The notes under the pieces were generated by a model. It had not been told where the DNA came from and did not search any database. It saw nothing but the letters and a program-made list of their open reading frames with translations. From Clostridia bacterium (GTDB lineage: Bacteria; Bacillota; Clostridia; Lachnospirales; Lachnospiraceae): a stretch of DNA of 64,000 nt. Location of the stretch: NCBI GenBank assembly GCA_910576325.1, contig CAJTIM010000001.1, forward strand, positions 284,569 through 348,568, given 5' to 3'. A program made the position numbers and the translations under genes. Shown here in pieces: positions 1-7,907 of the stretch (positions are counted from its first letter, which is position 1; each line of letters opens with the position of its first letter).

Positions 1-696
1 GATGAATGCTTGTGTCTTGGAGTTTTGTTTCATAATATTACTACAGGGCAACGTGATTTTAGATATATTTCCAATTTCAAAAGATTTCAGGTATTTGATG
101 ATGAAGCGGATGTTAATTTTGTAAGAGCATATCTTGTTGGGATTAAAGAGGATGTTGAGACTTCTATTTTAAACTATAAGGATTCATTTGATTTACAATC
201 ATATATTCAAGTATTTGCGAATGAGTTTAAATTTTCTACCATTAAGAAGTTGAATGTTGAGGAAAACGAAGATTATGTAGACGCTCTTACAAAAGTTTAC
301 CTGAAATATGATTTGGCAAAATCTCAGCGTTTGAATAGTAATGAAGAGAAAAAGTTAATTAAACGTGTACTGGAAACAAACAATTTGAAATATTCAAATG
401 GTAGAATCTTCGGAGAATTTAATGATGAAATTCCATTTGACTATCAGTTAGAAAACCTATGTATTAAGCATTTTTCATTTAGAGGCAAGAACTTAAGAAG
501 GCTTATAAGTAATGCCAGGCAATGGTCTTTTGCCGCAAGTGAGCTGGCAGGGATAAAAAAAGTATTGTTTATTTATGACAGTGACTTTGAAGACAGGGAA
601 AATTTGAAAATTATTATTAATATTTTATCTAAGTATGCAGAAGTTTTTCAGATGGATGAAGGTATGGATTATATTTTAAAATCATGTATCATGTAA
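1..696 (+). CDS. 3' part of an accessory gene, possibly DUF3037-like
   Basis: The reading frame is open to the left edge, so the true start lies outside the window; the TTG at 10 is not a convincing start. The visible 231 codons begin in a segment with the pattern C-L-G-V-L-F-H-N, then a stretch with F-R-Y-I and R-F-Q-V-F-D, which resembles the 'xNVGVVLF' opening of DUF3037 proteins (known family, function unclear, sometimes found beside HipA-like kinases). This is a weak resemblance read by eye. Codon use is strongly AT-rich compared with the CapA gene that follows, so it is likely horizontally acquired. A hairpin at 719-751 separates it from the next gene. Confidence 0.45.
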   Translation, partial: DECLCLGVLFHNITTGQRDFRYISNFKRFQVFDDEADVNFVRAYLVGIKEDVETSILNYKDSFDLQSYIQVFANEFKFSTIKKLNVEENEDYVDALTKVYLKYDLAKSQRLNSNEEKKLIKRVLETNNLKYSNGRIFGEFNDEIPFDYQLENLCIKHFSFRGKNLRRLISNARQWSFAASELAGIKKVLFIYDSDFEDRENLKIIINILSKYAEVFQMDEGMDYILKSCIM

Positions 697-718
697 GAAC
701 ATAGACGGTTATAAAGGA

Positions 719-751
719 AGGGCTGTTGCATTGTTTTGGTGCATCGGCCCT
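719..751 (+). terminator. hairpin after the AT-rich gene
   Basis: Arms 719-730 and 740-751 pair over 12 positions with one G-T wobble and one mismatch, loop of nine bases. The following bases are only moderately T-rich, so this may be a weak terminator. Confidence 0.4.
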
Positions 752-821
752 GTTTGTAATCTCACCGATACGCCAAGGCTTGTAAGCAGGGCGTCAGGTG
801 AACGGGAATGGGTGAAGCATT

Positions 822-2018
822 ATGAAAGCATTTTTAAAAGGATTGTTCATGGGGACCGTCGGCTCCCTGATTGTACTGGCTCTGGCAGTGGGAGTCTGTT
901 ATTACAGCGGACTGCTGGATTTTGCAGGCGGGGAGAGGGAGGCGCTTTCTTCCTCTGTTCGGGCGGCAGGCTTTCCGGAGGCAGTAAAAAGGGAGATGGA
1001 TTCCATCGTACAAAAGCAGGCGGAGCAGGAAGGGGAGCTTGAGGAGCCGGCCCAGGCCGAAGCGGAAGCTCCCCCGGAGTCGGAGGAGGTACAGGAGGAG
1101 GGGATCCGGCTTCTGTTTGCGGGGGATCTCTATCTGACGGAGATTTTACAGAATAAATACCGGCAAAGCGGAATCGGAGCGGCAGCCGATCCGGAGCTTC
1201 TTGCGCTTTTGCAGGAGGGGGATCTGTTTATTCTCAATCAGGAGTTTCCTTTCGGAACTACCGGCGAGGCTATGGAGGAGAAGGAATATACCTTCCGCGT
1301 GCCGCCGGATCTGGTCTCTGTTCCGGCAGATCTGGGCGTGGATCTGGTGACGCTGGCCAACAATCATATGCTGGACTTTGGCAGGGGTCCTCTGACGGAG
1401 ACGCTGGCCGCTCTTGACGGAGCGGGGATCGCTCATGTGGGTGCGGGGGAGGATCTGGAGGCGGCGAAGGCGCCGGCAACCTTTGAGATTGAGGGAAAGA
1501 CTCTGGGCTTTTTGGGGGCAAGCCGTGTGATACCGGAAGCTTCCTGGAATGCCTCCAGGTATAATTCCGGTGTATTTACAACTTATGACGCCTCGCAGCT
1601 TGTGGAGGAGATAAAGAAAGCCAAGGAAAGCTGTGATTTTGTGGCGGTTCTTGTTCACTGGGGCATTGAGCGCAATACCCTGCCGGAAGATTATCAAAAG
1701 ACCCTGGCCAGACAGTATATTGACGCAGGAGCGGACGCGGTGATCGGAAGTCATCCCCATGTGCTTCAGGGGATTGAATATTATCAGGGAAAGCCTATCT
1801 TTTACAGTCTGGGCAATTTTATTTTCGGCAACGGGTCTTACGAGAGTATTGTGGCGGAGCTTACGCTTACGGAAGGAGAGACGAGGGTGCGCGTGATTCC
1901 CTGTGCAAGCGAGGGTAACCGGATGAGGCTTTTGAAAGAGACGCAGGATTATTACCGAAGGCTTTCGGAGCTGTCCTTTGGAGTGAATATTTTGGAGGAC
2001 GGAAGTGTGATAGAGTAG
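822..2018 (+). CDS. CapA-family protein (PGA_cap metallophosphatase fold)
   Basis: A 398-residue protein with one N-terminal membrane anchor (about residues 8-28), an acidic Glu/Ala/Pro-rich linker (about 60-95), and a CapA domain to the end. Domain motifs visible: FAGDLYL (D102), NQEFPF (N139, E141), LANNHMLDFG (N181, H182), VHWGIE (H279) and GSHPHV (309-313), the usual metal and phosphoesterase-like ligand set of this family. CapA proteins are linked to poly-gamma-glutamate capsule synthesis, but many clostridial members stand alone as here, with no capB/capC next to it, so the substrate is unknown. It is expected to sit outside the membrane. The start at 822 is chosen because the anchor begins there. 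Confidence 0.85.
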   Translation: MKAFLKGLFMGTVGSLIVLALAVGVCYYSGLLDFAGGEREALSSSVRAAGFPEAVKREMDSIVQKQAEQEGELEEPAQAEAEAPPESEEVQEEGIRLLFAGDLYLTEILQNKYRQSGIGAAADPELLALLQEGDLFILNQEFPFGTTGEAMEEKEYTFRVPPDLVSVPADLGVDLVTLANNHMLDFGRGPLTETLAALDGAGIAHVGAGEDLEAAKAPATFEIEGKTLGFLGASRVIPEASWNASRYNSGVFTTYDASQLVEEIKKAKESCDFVAVLVHWGIERNTLPEDYQKTLARQYIDAGADAVIGSHPHVLQGIEYYQGKPIFYSLGNFIFGNGSYESIVAELTLTEGETRVRVIPCASEGNRMRLLKETQDYYRRLSELSFGVNILEDGSVIE

Positions 2019-2151
2019 CAATTTGTATATTTATAGTATAAAAGCATTGTAAAATCATGTCTGCTCAGGTATAATTTTGGATATATGCCGAACAGAGTAA
2101 TAACATACTGTTTATCAGTAAAAATGATTAGGCAAGCTGAGGGGTAAGGAT

Positions 2152-3072
2152 ATGGAAAAGATTTTGATTGTTGATGACAGCGTTACGCAGGCAGCCAAGT
2201 TAAAGTCCATTCTGGAGGATGAGTACGAGGTCACAGTTGCCCAGACTGCAATTGAGGGCTTAAGCTGTGCAAGCACCGGAAGATTTTCTCTGATACTTCT
2301 GGATGTCGTGATGCCGGAGATGGACGGCTTTATGCTGCTGAAAAAACTGCAGGAGGAGATTGTAACCCAGAGTGTTCCGGTTATATTGATTACAAGCCTT
2401 TCCGATATTGAAAATGAGCAGCACGGATTTAAGTTAGGGGCCGTTGATTATATCACAAAGCCCTTCCATCCGGTGATTGTAAAGGCCAGGGTGAACACAC
2501 ATGTAAAGCTATACCGATACCGAAAGCAGGTGGAGGAGCAGTCCATGACGGACCAGCTTACGGGAATTGCCAACAGAAGGCAGTATGAGCTGTACAGCGT
2601 GGCAAAATGGCAGGAGGCGGCCCGGCTGCAGGTTCCGTTTTCTATTTTTATGTTTGATATTGACCATTTTAAGGTTTACAACGATACCTACGGACATCCG
2701 GCCGGGGATAAGGTGATAGAAGCCGTGGCAAAGACCATTTCCCATCACCTGCGGCGCACAATGGACTTTGTGGCGCGCTACGGAGGGGAGGAGTTTGTGG
2801 CGATTATTCTGGGCGGCACTCCCCAGAACATTTTCGGGCATATGAAAAAAATCCGCAGGAATATTGAGAAGCTTCAGATTCCCCATGCGGGCAATGTGTC
2901 GGAGTGGGTTACGGTCAGCATCGGAGGCGTTACGGTTACACCCAGGATCAACGACGATTACGGCACATATCTGAAAATTGCGGACACAATGCTGTACGAC
3001 GCCAAGCATTTCGGAAGAAATCAGGTGGTATGGTACGGCGACGACCGGAAGCAGTGGAAGGAAAGACAGTAA
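2152..3072 (+). CDS. Response regulator with diguanylate cyclase (REC-GGDEF)
   Basis: A 306-residue PleD-like regulator. Residues 1-120 are a receiver domain with the acidic pair D8-D9, phosphoacceptor D51 in the LILLDVVMPEMDG context, and the conserved Lys in DYITKPF. Residues about 135-300 are a GGDEF domain with the active-site motif GGEEF at 211-215 and a product-inhibition I-site R-T-M-D (R202, D205) exactly five residues before it, as in PleD. It should make c-di-GMP on phosphorylation and be feedback inhibited. No histidine kinase is adjacent. A start at 2152 follows GAGGGGTAAGGAT. Only 36 bases separate it from tyrS with no terminator between, so the two may be cotranscribed. Confidence 0.92.
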   Translation: MEKILIVDDSVTQAAKLKSILEDEYEVTVAQTAIEGLSCASTGRFSLILLDVVMPEMDGFMLLKKLQEEIVTQSVPVILITSLSDIENEQHGFKLGAVDYITKPFHPVIVKARVNTHVKLYRYRKQVEEQSMTDQLTGIANRRQYELYSVAKWQEAARLQVPFSIFMFDIDHFKVYNDTYGHPAGDKVIEAVAKTISHHLRRTMDFVARYGGEEFVAIILGGTPQNIFGHMKKIRRNIEKLQIPHAGNVSEWVTVSIGGVTVTPRINDDYGTYLKIADTMLYDAKHFGRNQVVWYGDDRKQWKERQ

Positions 3073-3108
3073 TACGGATAGAGAATAAGCAAAAAGGAGA
3101 ACAGACCA

Positions 3109-4347
3109 ATGTCACAAAATGTATACGATATTCTGACGGAGCGCGGCTTCATTGAACAGTGTACCCACCCGGAGGAGGTGCGGGAGCTTTTGGGAGGAAA
3201 GGAGCCGGTTACATTTTACATCGGCTTTGACGCAACGGCGGACAGCCTGACGGCCGGTCATTTTCTGACCATCATGGCGATGATGCATATGCAGAGGGCA
3301 GGACACCGGCCCATCGCCCTTTTGGGAGGCGGCACTACAATGGTGGGAGATCCTTCGGGCAAATCCGATATGCGTAAGGTTATGACAAAGGAAACCATTG
3401 AACACAACGCGGAATGCTTCCGCAGGCAGCTTGGACAGTTTCTTGATTTTGATAACGGCAAGGCGATTCTTGCCAACAATGCGGACTGGCTGCTGAATCT
3501 GAACTATGTGGAGTTTTTGCGGGAGGTAGGCGCTCATTTTTCCGTAAACCGGATGCTGACGGCGGAGTGCTACAAGCAGCGGATGGAGAAGGGGCTGACC
3601 TTCTTTGAATTTAACTATATGGTAATGCAGTCCTATGACTTCCTGAAATTGAATCAGCTGTACGGATGTCAGATGCAGCTTGGAGGCAACGATCAGTGGT
3701 CCAACATCATCGGCGGCGTGGAGCTGATCCGCAGAAAGGAAAATAAGCCGGCTTACGGCCTGACCTTCAAGCTTCTGACTACCAGCGAGGGCATTAAGAT
3801 GGGCAAGACCATGAAGGGAGCCGTGTGGCTGAACCCGGAGAAGACCTCTCCCTACGAGTTCTACCAGTACTGGAGGAATATCGAGGATGTGAAGGTGGAG
3901 GAATGTCTGGGACTTCTGACCTTCCTGCCGATGGAGGAGGTGCGCCGCCTGGGCGCTCTTGAGGGCGCTGAGATTAATCATGCCAAGGAAGTCCTGGCTT
4001 ATGAGATCACCAAGATTGTTCACGGCGAGGAGGAAGCGCGGAAGGCACAGGATGCGGCGAAGGCCCTCTTTGTAAACGGCGGCAAGACGGACGATATGCC
4101 GACTACGGTGTATTCCAAGGAGGATCTGGAGGCCGGGAAGGATATTTTGTCACTTCTGGTGGAGACAAAGCTTGCGCCTACCCGTTCCGAGGCCCGGCGT
4201 CTGGTGCAGCAGGGGGGCGTTACCGTGAACGATGAGAAGGTGACGGACGTCTATAAGAGCTTTACGGCTGCGGATCTGGACGGTGATGGAGCTTTGATTA
4301 TCCGGAAGGGGAAAAAGGTTTATCATAAGGTTGTGCAGGAATCATAA
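3109..4347 (+). CDS. tyrS: Tyrosyl-tRNA synthetase
   Basis: A class I aminoacyl-tRNA synthetase of 412 residues, normal for the bacterial TyrS family. The Rossmann domain carries [17 protein letters not shown] (HIGH-region variant) and the KMSKS-type loop K-M-G-K-T at residues 230-234. The tyrosine-binding segment and an S4 RNA-binding domain (about residues 345-405, [17 protein letters not shown]) are intact. It charges tRNA-Tyr in the cytoplasm. The start at 3109 has the AAAAAGGAGA ribosome site 10 bases upstream. There is no room for a T-box leader in the short upstream gap, unlike Bacillus tyrS. A strong terminator follows. Confidence 0.97.
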   Translation: MSQNVYDILTERGFIEQCTHPEEVRELLGGKEPVTFYIGFDATADSLTAGHFLTIMAMMHMQRAGHRPIALLGGGTTMVGDPSGKSDMRKVMTKETIEHNAECFRRQLGQFLDFDNGKAILANNADWLLNLNYVEFLREVGAHFSVNRMLTAECYKQRMEKGLTFFEFNYMVMQSYDFLKLNQLYGCQMQLGGNDQWSNIIGGVELIRRKENKPAYGLTFKLLTTSEGIKMGKTMKGAVWLNPEKTSPYEFYQYWRNIEDVKVEECLGLLTFLPMEEVRRLGALEGAEINHAKEVLAYEITKIVHGEEEARKAQDAAKALFVNGGKTDDMPTTVYSKEDLEAGKDILSLLVETKLAPTRSEARRLVQQGGVTVNDEKVTDVYKSFTAADLDGDGALIIRKGKKVYHKVVQES

Positions 4348-4355
4348 AAATGCGG

Positions 4356-4390
4356 AGGGGCAGTCTGATTTACTGACTGCCCCTATCTTT
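4356..4390 (+). terminator. rho-independent terminator of tyrS
   Basis: Perfect 10-bp arms AGGGGCAGTC (4356-4365) and GACTGCCCCT (4375-4384), nine-base loop, then ATCTTT. Confidence 0.8.
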
Positions 4391-4411
4391 GTATGGAAGG
4401 CATAAAGGTTT

Positions 4412-5407
4412 ATGGAGAAAAAGTTGACGATCCGCGACATTGCCAGGCTGTCGGGTGTTGCAAAGAGTACGGTTTCCCGTTATCTGAACGGGGGAAGCGT
4501 CAGGGAGGAAACAGGTCAGAAGATCAAAAAGGTGATCGAGGCATATCATTATGAACCCAATGTATTTGCCCGGCTCAATGCAAAAAGCAGCCGTATAATC
4601 GGGCTGATTGTACCGGGCTTTGATTCCATTGTGACACCGGGACTGGTAGAGGTTATTGTGGCATATCTGAAGCGGTACGACTATACGCCCCTGATTATGC
4701 ACACGGGAAATGATCTGGCCGAGGAAATCAAGAGTATTGAGCGGCTGACCGCTATCAATGCGGACGGCATTATGGTATTGGCTTCCAGTGTTACCGGGGC
4801 GCATAAAATGGCGGTGGAGAAGGCGAATCTGCCGGTGCTGTTTTTGGGACAGCGGTATCTCCAGGGAAATTCCGTGATCAATGACGATTATCATGCGGGA
4901 TTGGAGCTTGGACGTTATCTGGGCGCCCGGGGAGCGGTCCGTGTGGCCGCTCTCTGGGTCAGTGAAGCGGATGAGGCAGTCGGAAAGGAGCGGAAACGGG
5001 GCGTGCAGGACGGCCTGCGGGAGTTCGGCATCGGAGAAATGGAGATTTTGGAGACCAGCTTCTTTTATCAGGATGCGGTGAAGGCGGCGGAAGCTCTTTT
5101 TGCCCGGGAGATATGGCCGGATACGGTAGTCTGCGCTACGGACCGCATTGCGGAAGGGGTGTACAAGGTGCTGTATCAAAAAAAGGCCAGAATACCGGAG
5201 GATATTTCCGTAACGGGCTTTGGAGATTATGAGACCAGTGAGCTGCTTTGTCCGCCTCTCACCACGGTTTGCCTGGATTTGGAAAACTGGGGAGAGATCA
5301 GTGCGGAGACCATGCTTCAAATGGTTCAGGGAAAGCCGGTAAGTAAATTGCAGGTCAATTCCTTTGCACTTATTGAGAGGGGAAGCGTGGCCGACAGGAG
5401 GCAGTAG
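4412..5407 (+). CDS. scrR: LacI-family repressor of the sucrose locus
   Basis: A 331-residue LacI/GalR regulator. Residues 6-27 form the helix-turn-helix (TIRDIARLSGVAKSTVSRYL), followed by the hinge and a periplasmic-binding-protein-like effector domain from about residue 60 (IIGLIVPG...). It lies directly upstream of, and in the same direction as, a sucrose-type PTS gene and a GH32 hydrolase. Two LacI-type palindromes with the classic central CCGG (5461-5474, 5541-5554) flank the promoter of that operon, so it most likely represses it and may also regulate itself. The inducer is probably a phosphorylated sugar; this is inferred from context. The start at 4412 follows GGAAGG/AAAGG. Confidence 0.8.
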   Translation: MEKKLTIRDIARLSGVAKSTVSRYLNGGSVREETGQKIKKVIEAYHYEPNVFARLNAKSSRIIGLIVPGFDSIVTPGLVEVIVAYLKRYDYTPLIMHTGNDLAEEIKSIERLTAINADGIMVLASSVTGAHKMAVEKANLPVLFLGQRYLQGNSVINDDYHAGLELGRYLGARGAVRVAALWVSEADEAVGKERKRGVQDGLREFGIGEMEILETSFFYQDAVKAAEALFAREIWPDTVVCATDRIAEGVYKVLYQKKARIPEDISVTGFGDYETSELLCPPLTTVCLDLENWGEISAETMLQMVQGKPVSKLQVNSFALIERGSVADRRQ

Positions 5408-5460
5408 ATAAATAGAGATAAGATTTTTGTGAGATCTGCATAAAAAAGTCTATGCATTTT

Positions 5461-5474
5461 TGGGACCGGTTCCA
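5461..5474. promoter_or_regulatory. upstream LacI-type operator
   Basis: TGGGACCGGTTCCA, a 14-bp palindrome with one mismatch, 80 bases upstream of the perfect copy. The spacing would allow looping by a LacI tetramer or dual occupancy. Confidence 0.7.
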
Positions 5475-5500
5475 AAAATAAATTTTATAACAAGAAAGTA

Positions 5501-5529
5501 TTGACATAAAATTTCTGTAAATATATAAT
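5501..5529 (+). promoter_or_regulatory. consensus promoter of the sucrose PTS operon
   Basis: TTGACA at 5501-5506 and TATAAT at 5524-5529 with exactly 17 bases between them. The start of transcription is expected near 5536, just before the second operator. Confidence 0.85.
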
Positions 5530-5540
5530 GAATATCGAAA

Positions 5541-5554
5541 TGGAACCGGTTCCA
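5541..5554. promoter_or_regulatory. downstream LacI-type operator
   Basis: TGGAACCGGTTCCA, a perfect 14-bp palindrome placed at the predicted start of transcription, an ideal repression position. It matches the upstream copy at 13 of 14 positions. Confidence 0.8.
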
Positions 5555-5560
5555 ATACAT

Positions 5561-5587
5561 ACAGGTGTTATTGCGCAGCGACTTAAA
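5561..5587 (+). repeat. short first copy of the Shine-Dalgarno-proximal leader module
   Basis: Contains ACAGGTG, then TTGCGCAGCGAC and TTAAA, the core also found before yehL-like, oppA, ilvD and serC. Here it is followed by the first of two 173-base repeat units instead of by AGGAGG. It looks like the original leader into which the repeat units were added. Confidence 0.55.
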
Positions 5588-5760
5588 TAGTCCGGCTAAG
5601 AAATGCCAAGTGTTTATAAGAAATACTTTTGGCCGGCCGGTAAAGCCGCAAAGACGCACGAGAGGAACTTTCATGAGTGCCCTTTCGAATGAAAGTTTCT
5701 CTCATTACAGGTGCGTCGAAGCGACTTTACCCTTTAGTGCCATCGCGCAGCGATTTTAAA
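5588..5760 (+). repeat. 173-base hairpin repeat, unit 1
   Basis: First of two direct repeats starting with TAGTCCGGCTAAG. It holds a long hairpin at 5639-5731: outer arms GGTAAAGCCGC (5639-5649) and GCGACTTTACC (5721-5731), a symmetric three-base internal loop, GACGCAC/GTGCGTC, then inner arms 5660-5674 and 5689-5703 (15 bp with one G-T pair). One C-A mismatch in the outer arm is repaired in unit 2. It ends with the small hairpin ATCGC-GCA-GCGAT (5742-5754). Confidence 0.85.
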
Positions 5761-5932
5761 TAGTCCGGCTAAGAAATGTCAAGCATTTATAAGAAATACT
5801 TTTGGCCGGCCGGTAAAGTCGCAAAGACGCACGAGAGGAACTTTCATGAGTGCCCTTTCGAATGAAAGTTTCTCTCATTACAGGTGCGTCGAAGCGACTT
5901 TACCCTTTAGTGCCATCGCGCAGCGATTCAAA
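5761..5932 (+). repeat. 173-base hairpin repeat, unit 2
   Basis: Near-identical tandem copy of unit 1. The large hairpin is at 5812-5904 with a fully paired outer stem (GGTAAAGTCGC against GCGACTTTACC). The small hairpin ATCGC-GCA-GCGAT (5915-5927) is followed by TCAAATAGGAGG, the ribosome site of the PTS gene. The 5' leader of that mRNA is therefore almost entirely made of the repeat. Confidence 0.85.
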
Positions 5933-5947
5933 TAGGAGGGATACATA

Positions 5948-7864
5948 ATGGGTAAGAGAGAGGAATATCTGGAGATCTCGAAAGAAATCACGCAATTTGT
6001 GGGCGGAATGGAGAATATTCAGGGAACCGCACATTGCGCCACACGTCTGAGGATCGTACTTAAGGACGACAGTCTGGCAGATCTGAAGAAGCTGGAAAAT
6101 GTGAACAAGGTAAAGGGCGCTTTTATCGCAGGAAATCAATTGCAGCTGATTTTTGGAGCCGGCCTTGTAAATGACGTTTATGCGGTATTTGCGGAATATA
6201 CCCACACGGAGAACATGTCACTGGGCGATTTGAAGGAACAGAGCGCAAAAAAACAGAACCCGCTGCAGGCTGTGATCAAAGCCCTGTCCGATGTGTTTAT
6301 CGGAATCATGCCCGCGATTCTGGCGGCAGCGCTTCTTATGGGACTTACCGGGGTATTGGGCAATCTGGAGGTTGTGAAAAACAATGAATCCTTATACGCC
6401 CTCAATAAGCTGACCAGTCTGGCTTCCACGGGAATCTTTGCCATTCTGCCTATGGCCGTATGCTATTCCGCCGTAAAGCGGTTCGGGGGAAATCCGGTGC
6501 TTGGCATGGTGGTGGGAGCAATTATGCTGGACGGCTCCCTGGCAAATGCGTATTCCGTAGGATCGGGAACCGTGACGCCGGAGATTCTCCATCTTTTTGG
6601 ACTGAATGTGGCTCTTGTCGGCTTCCAGGGCGGTATTATTATTGCTTTGATGATGGGCTTTGTAGTAGCGAAGCTGGATCAGTTTTTCAATAAGAGGATT
6701 CCGGATGCGGTGAAGCTTCTGGTGGCGCCTATGCTGACCGTATTTCTCTCCACGGTTCTTCTGTTTACCTGTGTAGGGCCGGCGGGCAGGATTCTTTCCA
6801 ATGGCATTACGGGAGGACTGGTATGGGCTACGGAGCATCTGGGCGTCTTTGGATATGCATTGTTCGGAGGGATTCAGCAGATTATCGTGATTACGGGTCT
6901 TCACCATATTATCGGCGCTGTGGAGGCGCAGCTGATTGCAACAACAGGCTTTAACTTTATCAATCCCCTGATGTCCGTTGCCCTTATGGGACAGGGCGGC
7001 GCGGTGCTCGGCTATCTGGCGCTGAACTGGAAGAGCGTAAAGGCCAGAGAGCTTTGTATTCCCAGTTTTTGCTCCACCTTGTTCGGAATCAGTGAGCCGG
7101 CTATCTTCGGTGTAAACCTGCGGTATCGCTACCCGCTGATTGGAGGCTGCATCGGCGGAGCAATAGCCGGAGCTTATGTGTATTTTGCCAATTTAACGGC
7201 TCTGGGCTTCGGTACAACGGCCCTGCCGGGGATTGCTATCGTGAACCCGGAGCATAACGGATATGTGAATTATATTGCGGCGCATGTGATAGCCCTGGCC
7301 GGCGGTTTTCTTTTTGCAGCTCTTCTTGGCAAGGTAATGGGGAAAAAGCAGACGGAGGAAGCCGGGCAGGAAACAGAAAACCTTCCGAAAGCGGAGCGGA
7401 AGAATTTTACAGGAAGCATTGAGCTGACAGCTCCGGCAGCGGGACGGGTGTGTCCGGTGACGGAATCCTCGGACCCTACCTTTTCTCAGAAGGTAATGGG
7501 AGACGGCATTGTGGTTTTTCCCGAACAGGGAGAAGTAAAGGCGCCCTGCGACGCGACGGTGGCTTTCACCTATCCCGGCGGCCACGCACTGGGACTGGAG
7601 CTGGCGGACGGATCTTCGATTCTGCTCCATTGCGGAATTGATACGGTGAACCTTCAGGGAAAGGGCTTTACCGTATTGGTGAAGGAAGGGCAGAAGGTGA
7701 CAAGAGGAGAGCTTCTCCTTCGGTTTGATAAAAAATTCATCGAAGACAGCGGGTATTCCAGTGAGCTTTTGATGATAGTCTCCGAGGTGGCGGAAGGCCG
7801 GACGCTTAAGGTGGAGGATGAAAATACTCTGACGGATCAGCAGACAGTGGCCGTGCTGTCATAG
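5948..7864 (+). CDS. scrA: Sucrose-type PTS transporter EIIBCA
   Basis: A 638-residue phosphotransferase permease of the glucose/sucrose superfamily, domains B-C-A. EIIB (1-90) has phosphocysteine C30 in H-C-A-T-R-L-R. EIIC (about 105-465) is a multi-span channel with the conserved GLHHIIGAVE segment. After a charged linker, EIIA (about 485-638) has its active histidine in LLHCGIDTV (H561). It imports and phosphorylates a sugar, taken to be sucrose because a GH32 hydrolase follows; trehalose or beta-glucoside use is less likely. The start at 5948 follows TAGGAGGG. The gene is controlled by a consensus promoter flanked by LacI operators and has an exceptionally structured leader. Confidence 0.88.
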   Translation: MGKREEYLEISKEITQFVGGMENIQGTAHCATRLRIVLKDDSLADLKKLENVNKVKGAFIAGNQLQLIFGAGLVNDVYAVFAEYTHTENMSLGDLKEQSAKKQNPLQAVIKALSDVFIGIMPAILAAALLMGLTGVLGNLEVVKNNESLYALNKLTSLASTGIFAILPMAVCYSAVKRFGGNPVLGMVVGAIMLDGSLANAYSVGSGTVTPEILHLFGLNVALVGFQGGIIIALMMGFVVAKLDQFFNKRIPDAVKLLVAPMLTVFLSTVLLFTCVGPAGRILSNGITGGLVWATEHLGVFGYALFGGIQQIIVITGLHHIIGAVEAQLIATTGFNFINPLMSVALMGQGGAVLGYLALNWKSVKARELCIPSFCSTLFGISEPAIFGVNLRYRYPLIGGCIGGAIAGAYVYFANLTALGFGTTALPGIAIVNPEHNGYVNYIAAHVIALAGGFLFAALLGKVMGKKQTEEAGQETENLPKAERKNFTGSIELTAPAAGRVCPVTESSDPTFSQKVMGDGIVVFPEQGEVKAPCDATVAFTYPGGHALGLELADGSSILLHCGIDTVNLQGKGFTVLVKEGQKVTRGELLLRFDKKFIEDSGYSSELLMIVSEVAEGRTLKVEDENTLTDQQTVAVLS

Positions 7865-7907
7865 GGAGAACCGTAACGGCTTTTCCACCGCGGAGAATGA
7901 ACAGAAA

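Noticed and set aside
731..1042. 103-codon frame overlapping the start of the CapA gene
   Set aside because: It overlaps the well-supported CapA frame, has no family resemblance, and has unnatural Gly/Arg-rich composition.
1146..2021. Long minus-strand frame under the CapA gene
   Set aside because: A shadow of a GC-biased coding gene; basic composition with His/Arg runs and no motif. The same holds for the long minus-strand frames under tyrS, serA/DUF1015, ilvD and ilvB.
2019..2151. c-di-GMP riboswitch before the diguanylate cyclase gene
   Set aside because: The 130-base leader lacks recognisable GEMM-type conserved blocks; only a weak TATAAT-like promoter is visible.
5565..5759. 64-codon open frame through the first hairpin repeat
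   Set aside because: It lies inside the inverted repeat, has no ribosome site of its own, and similar strings recur at other loci out of frame; it is a by-product of the repeat.
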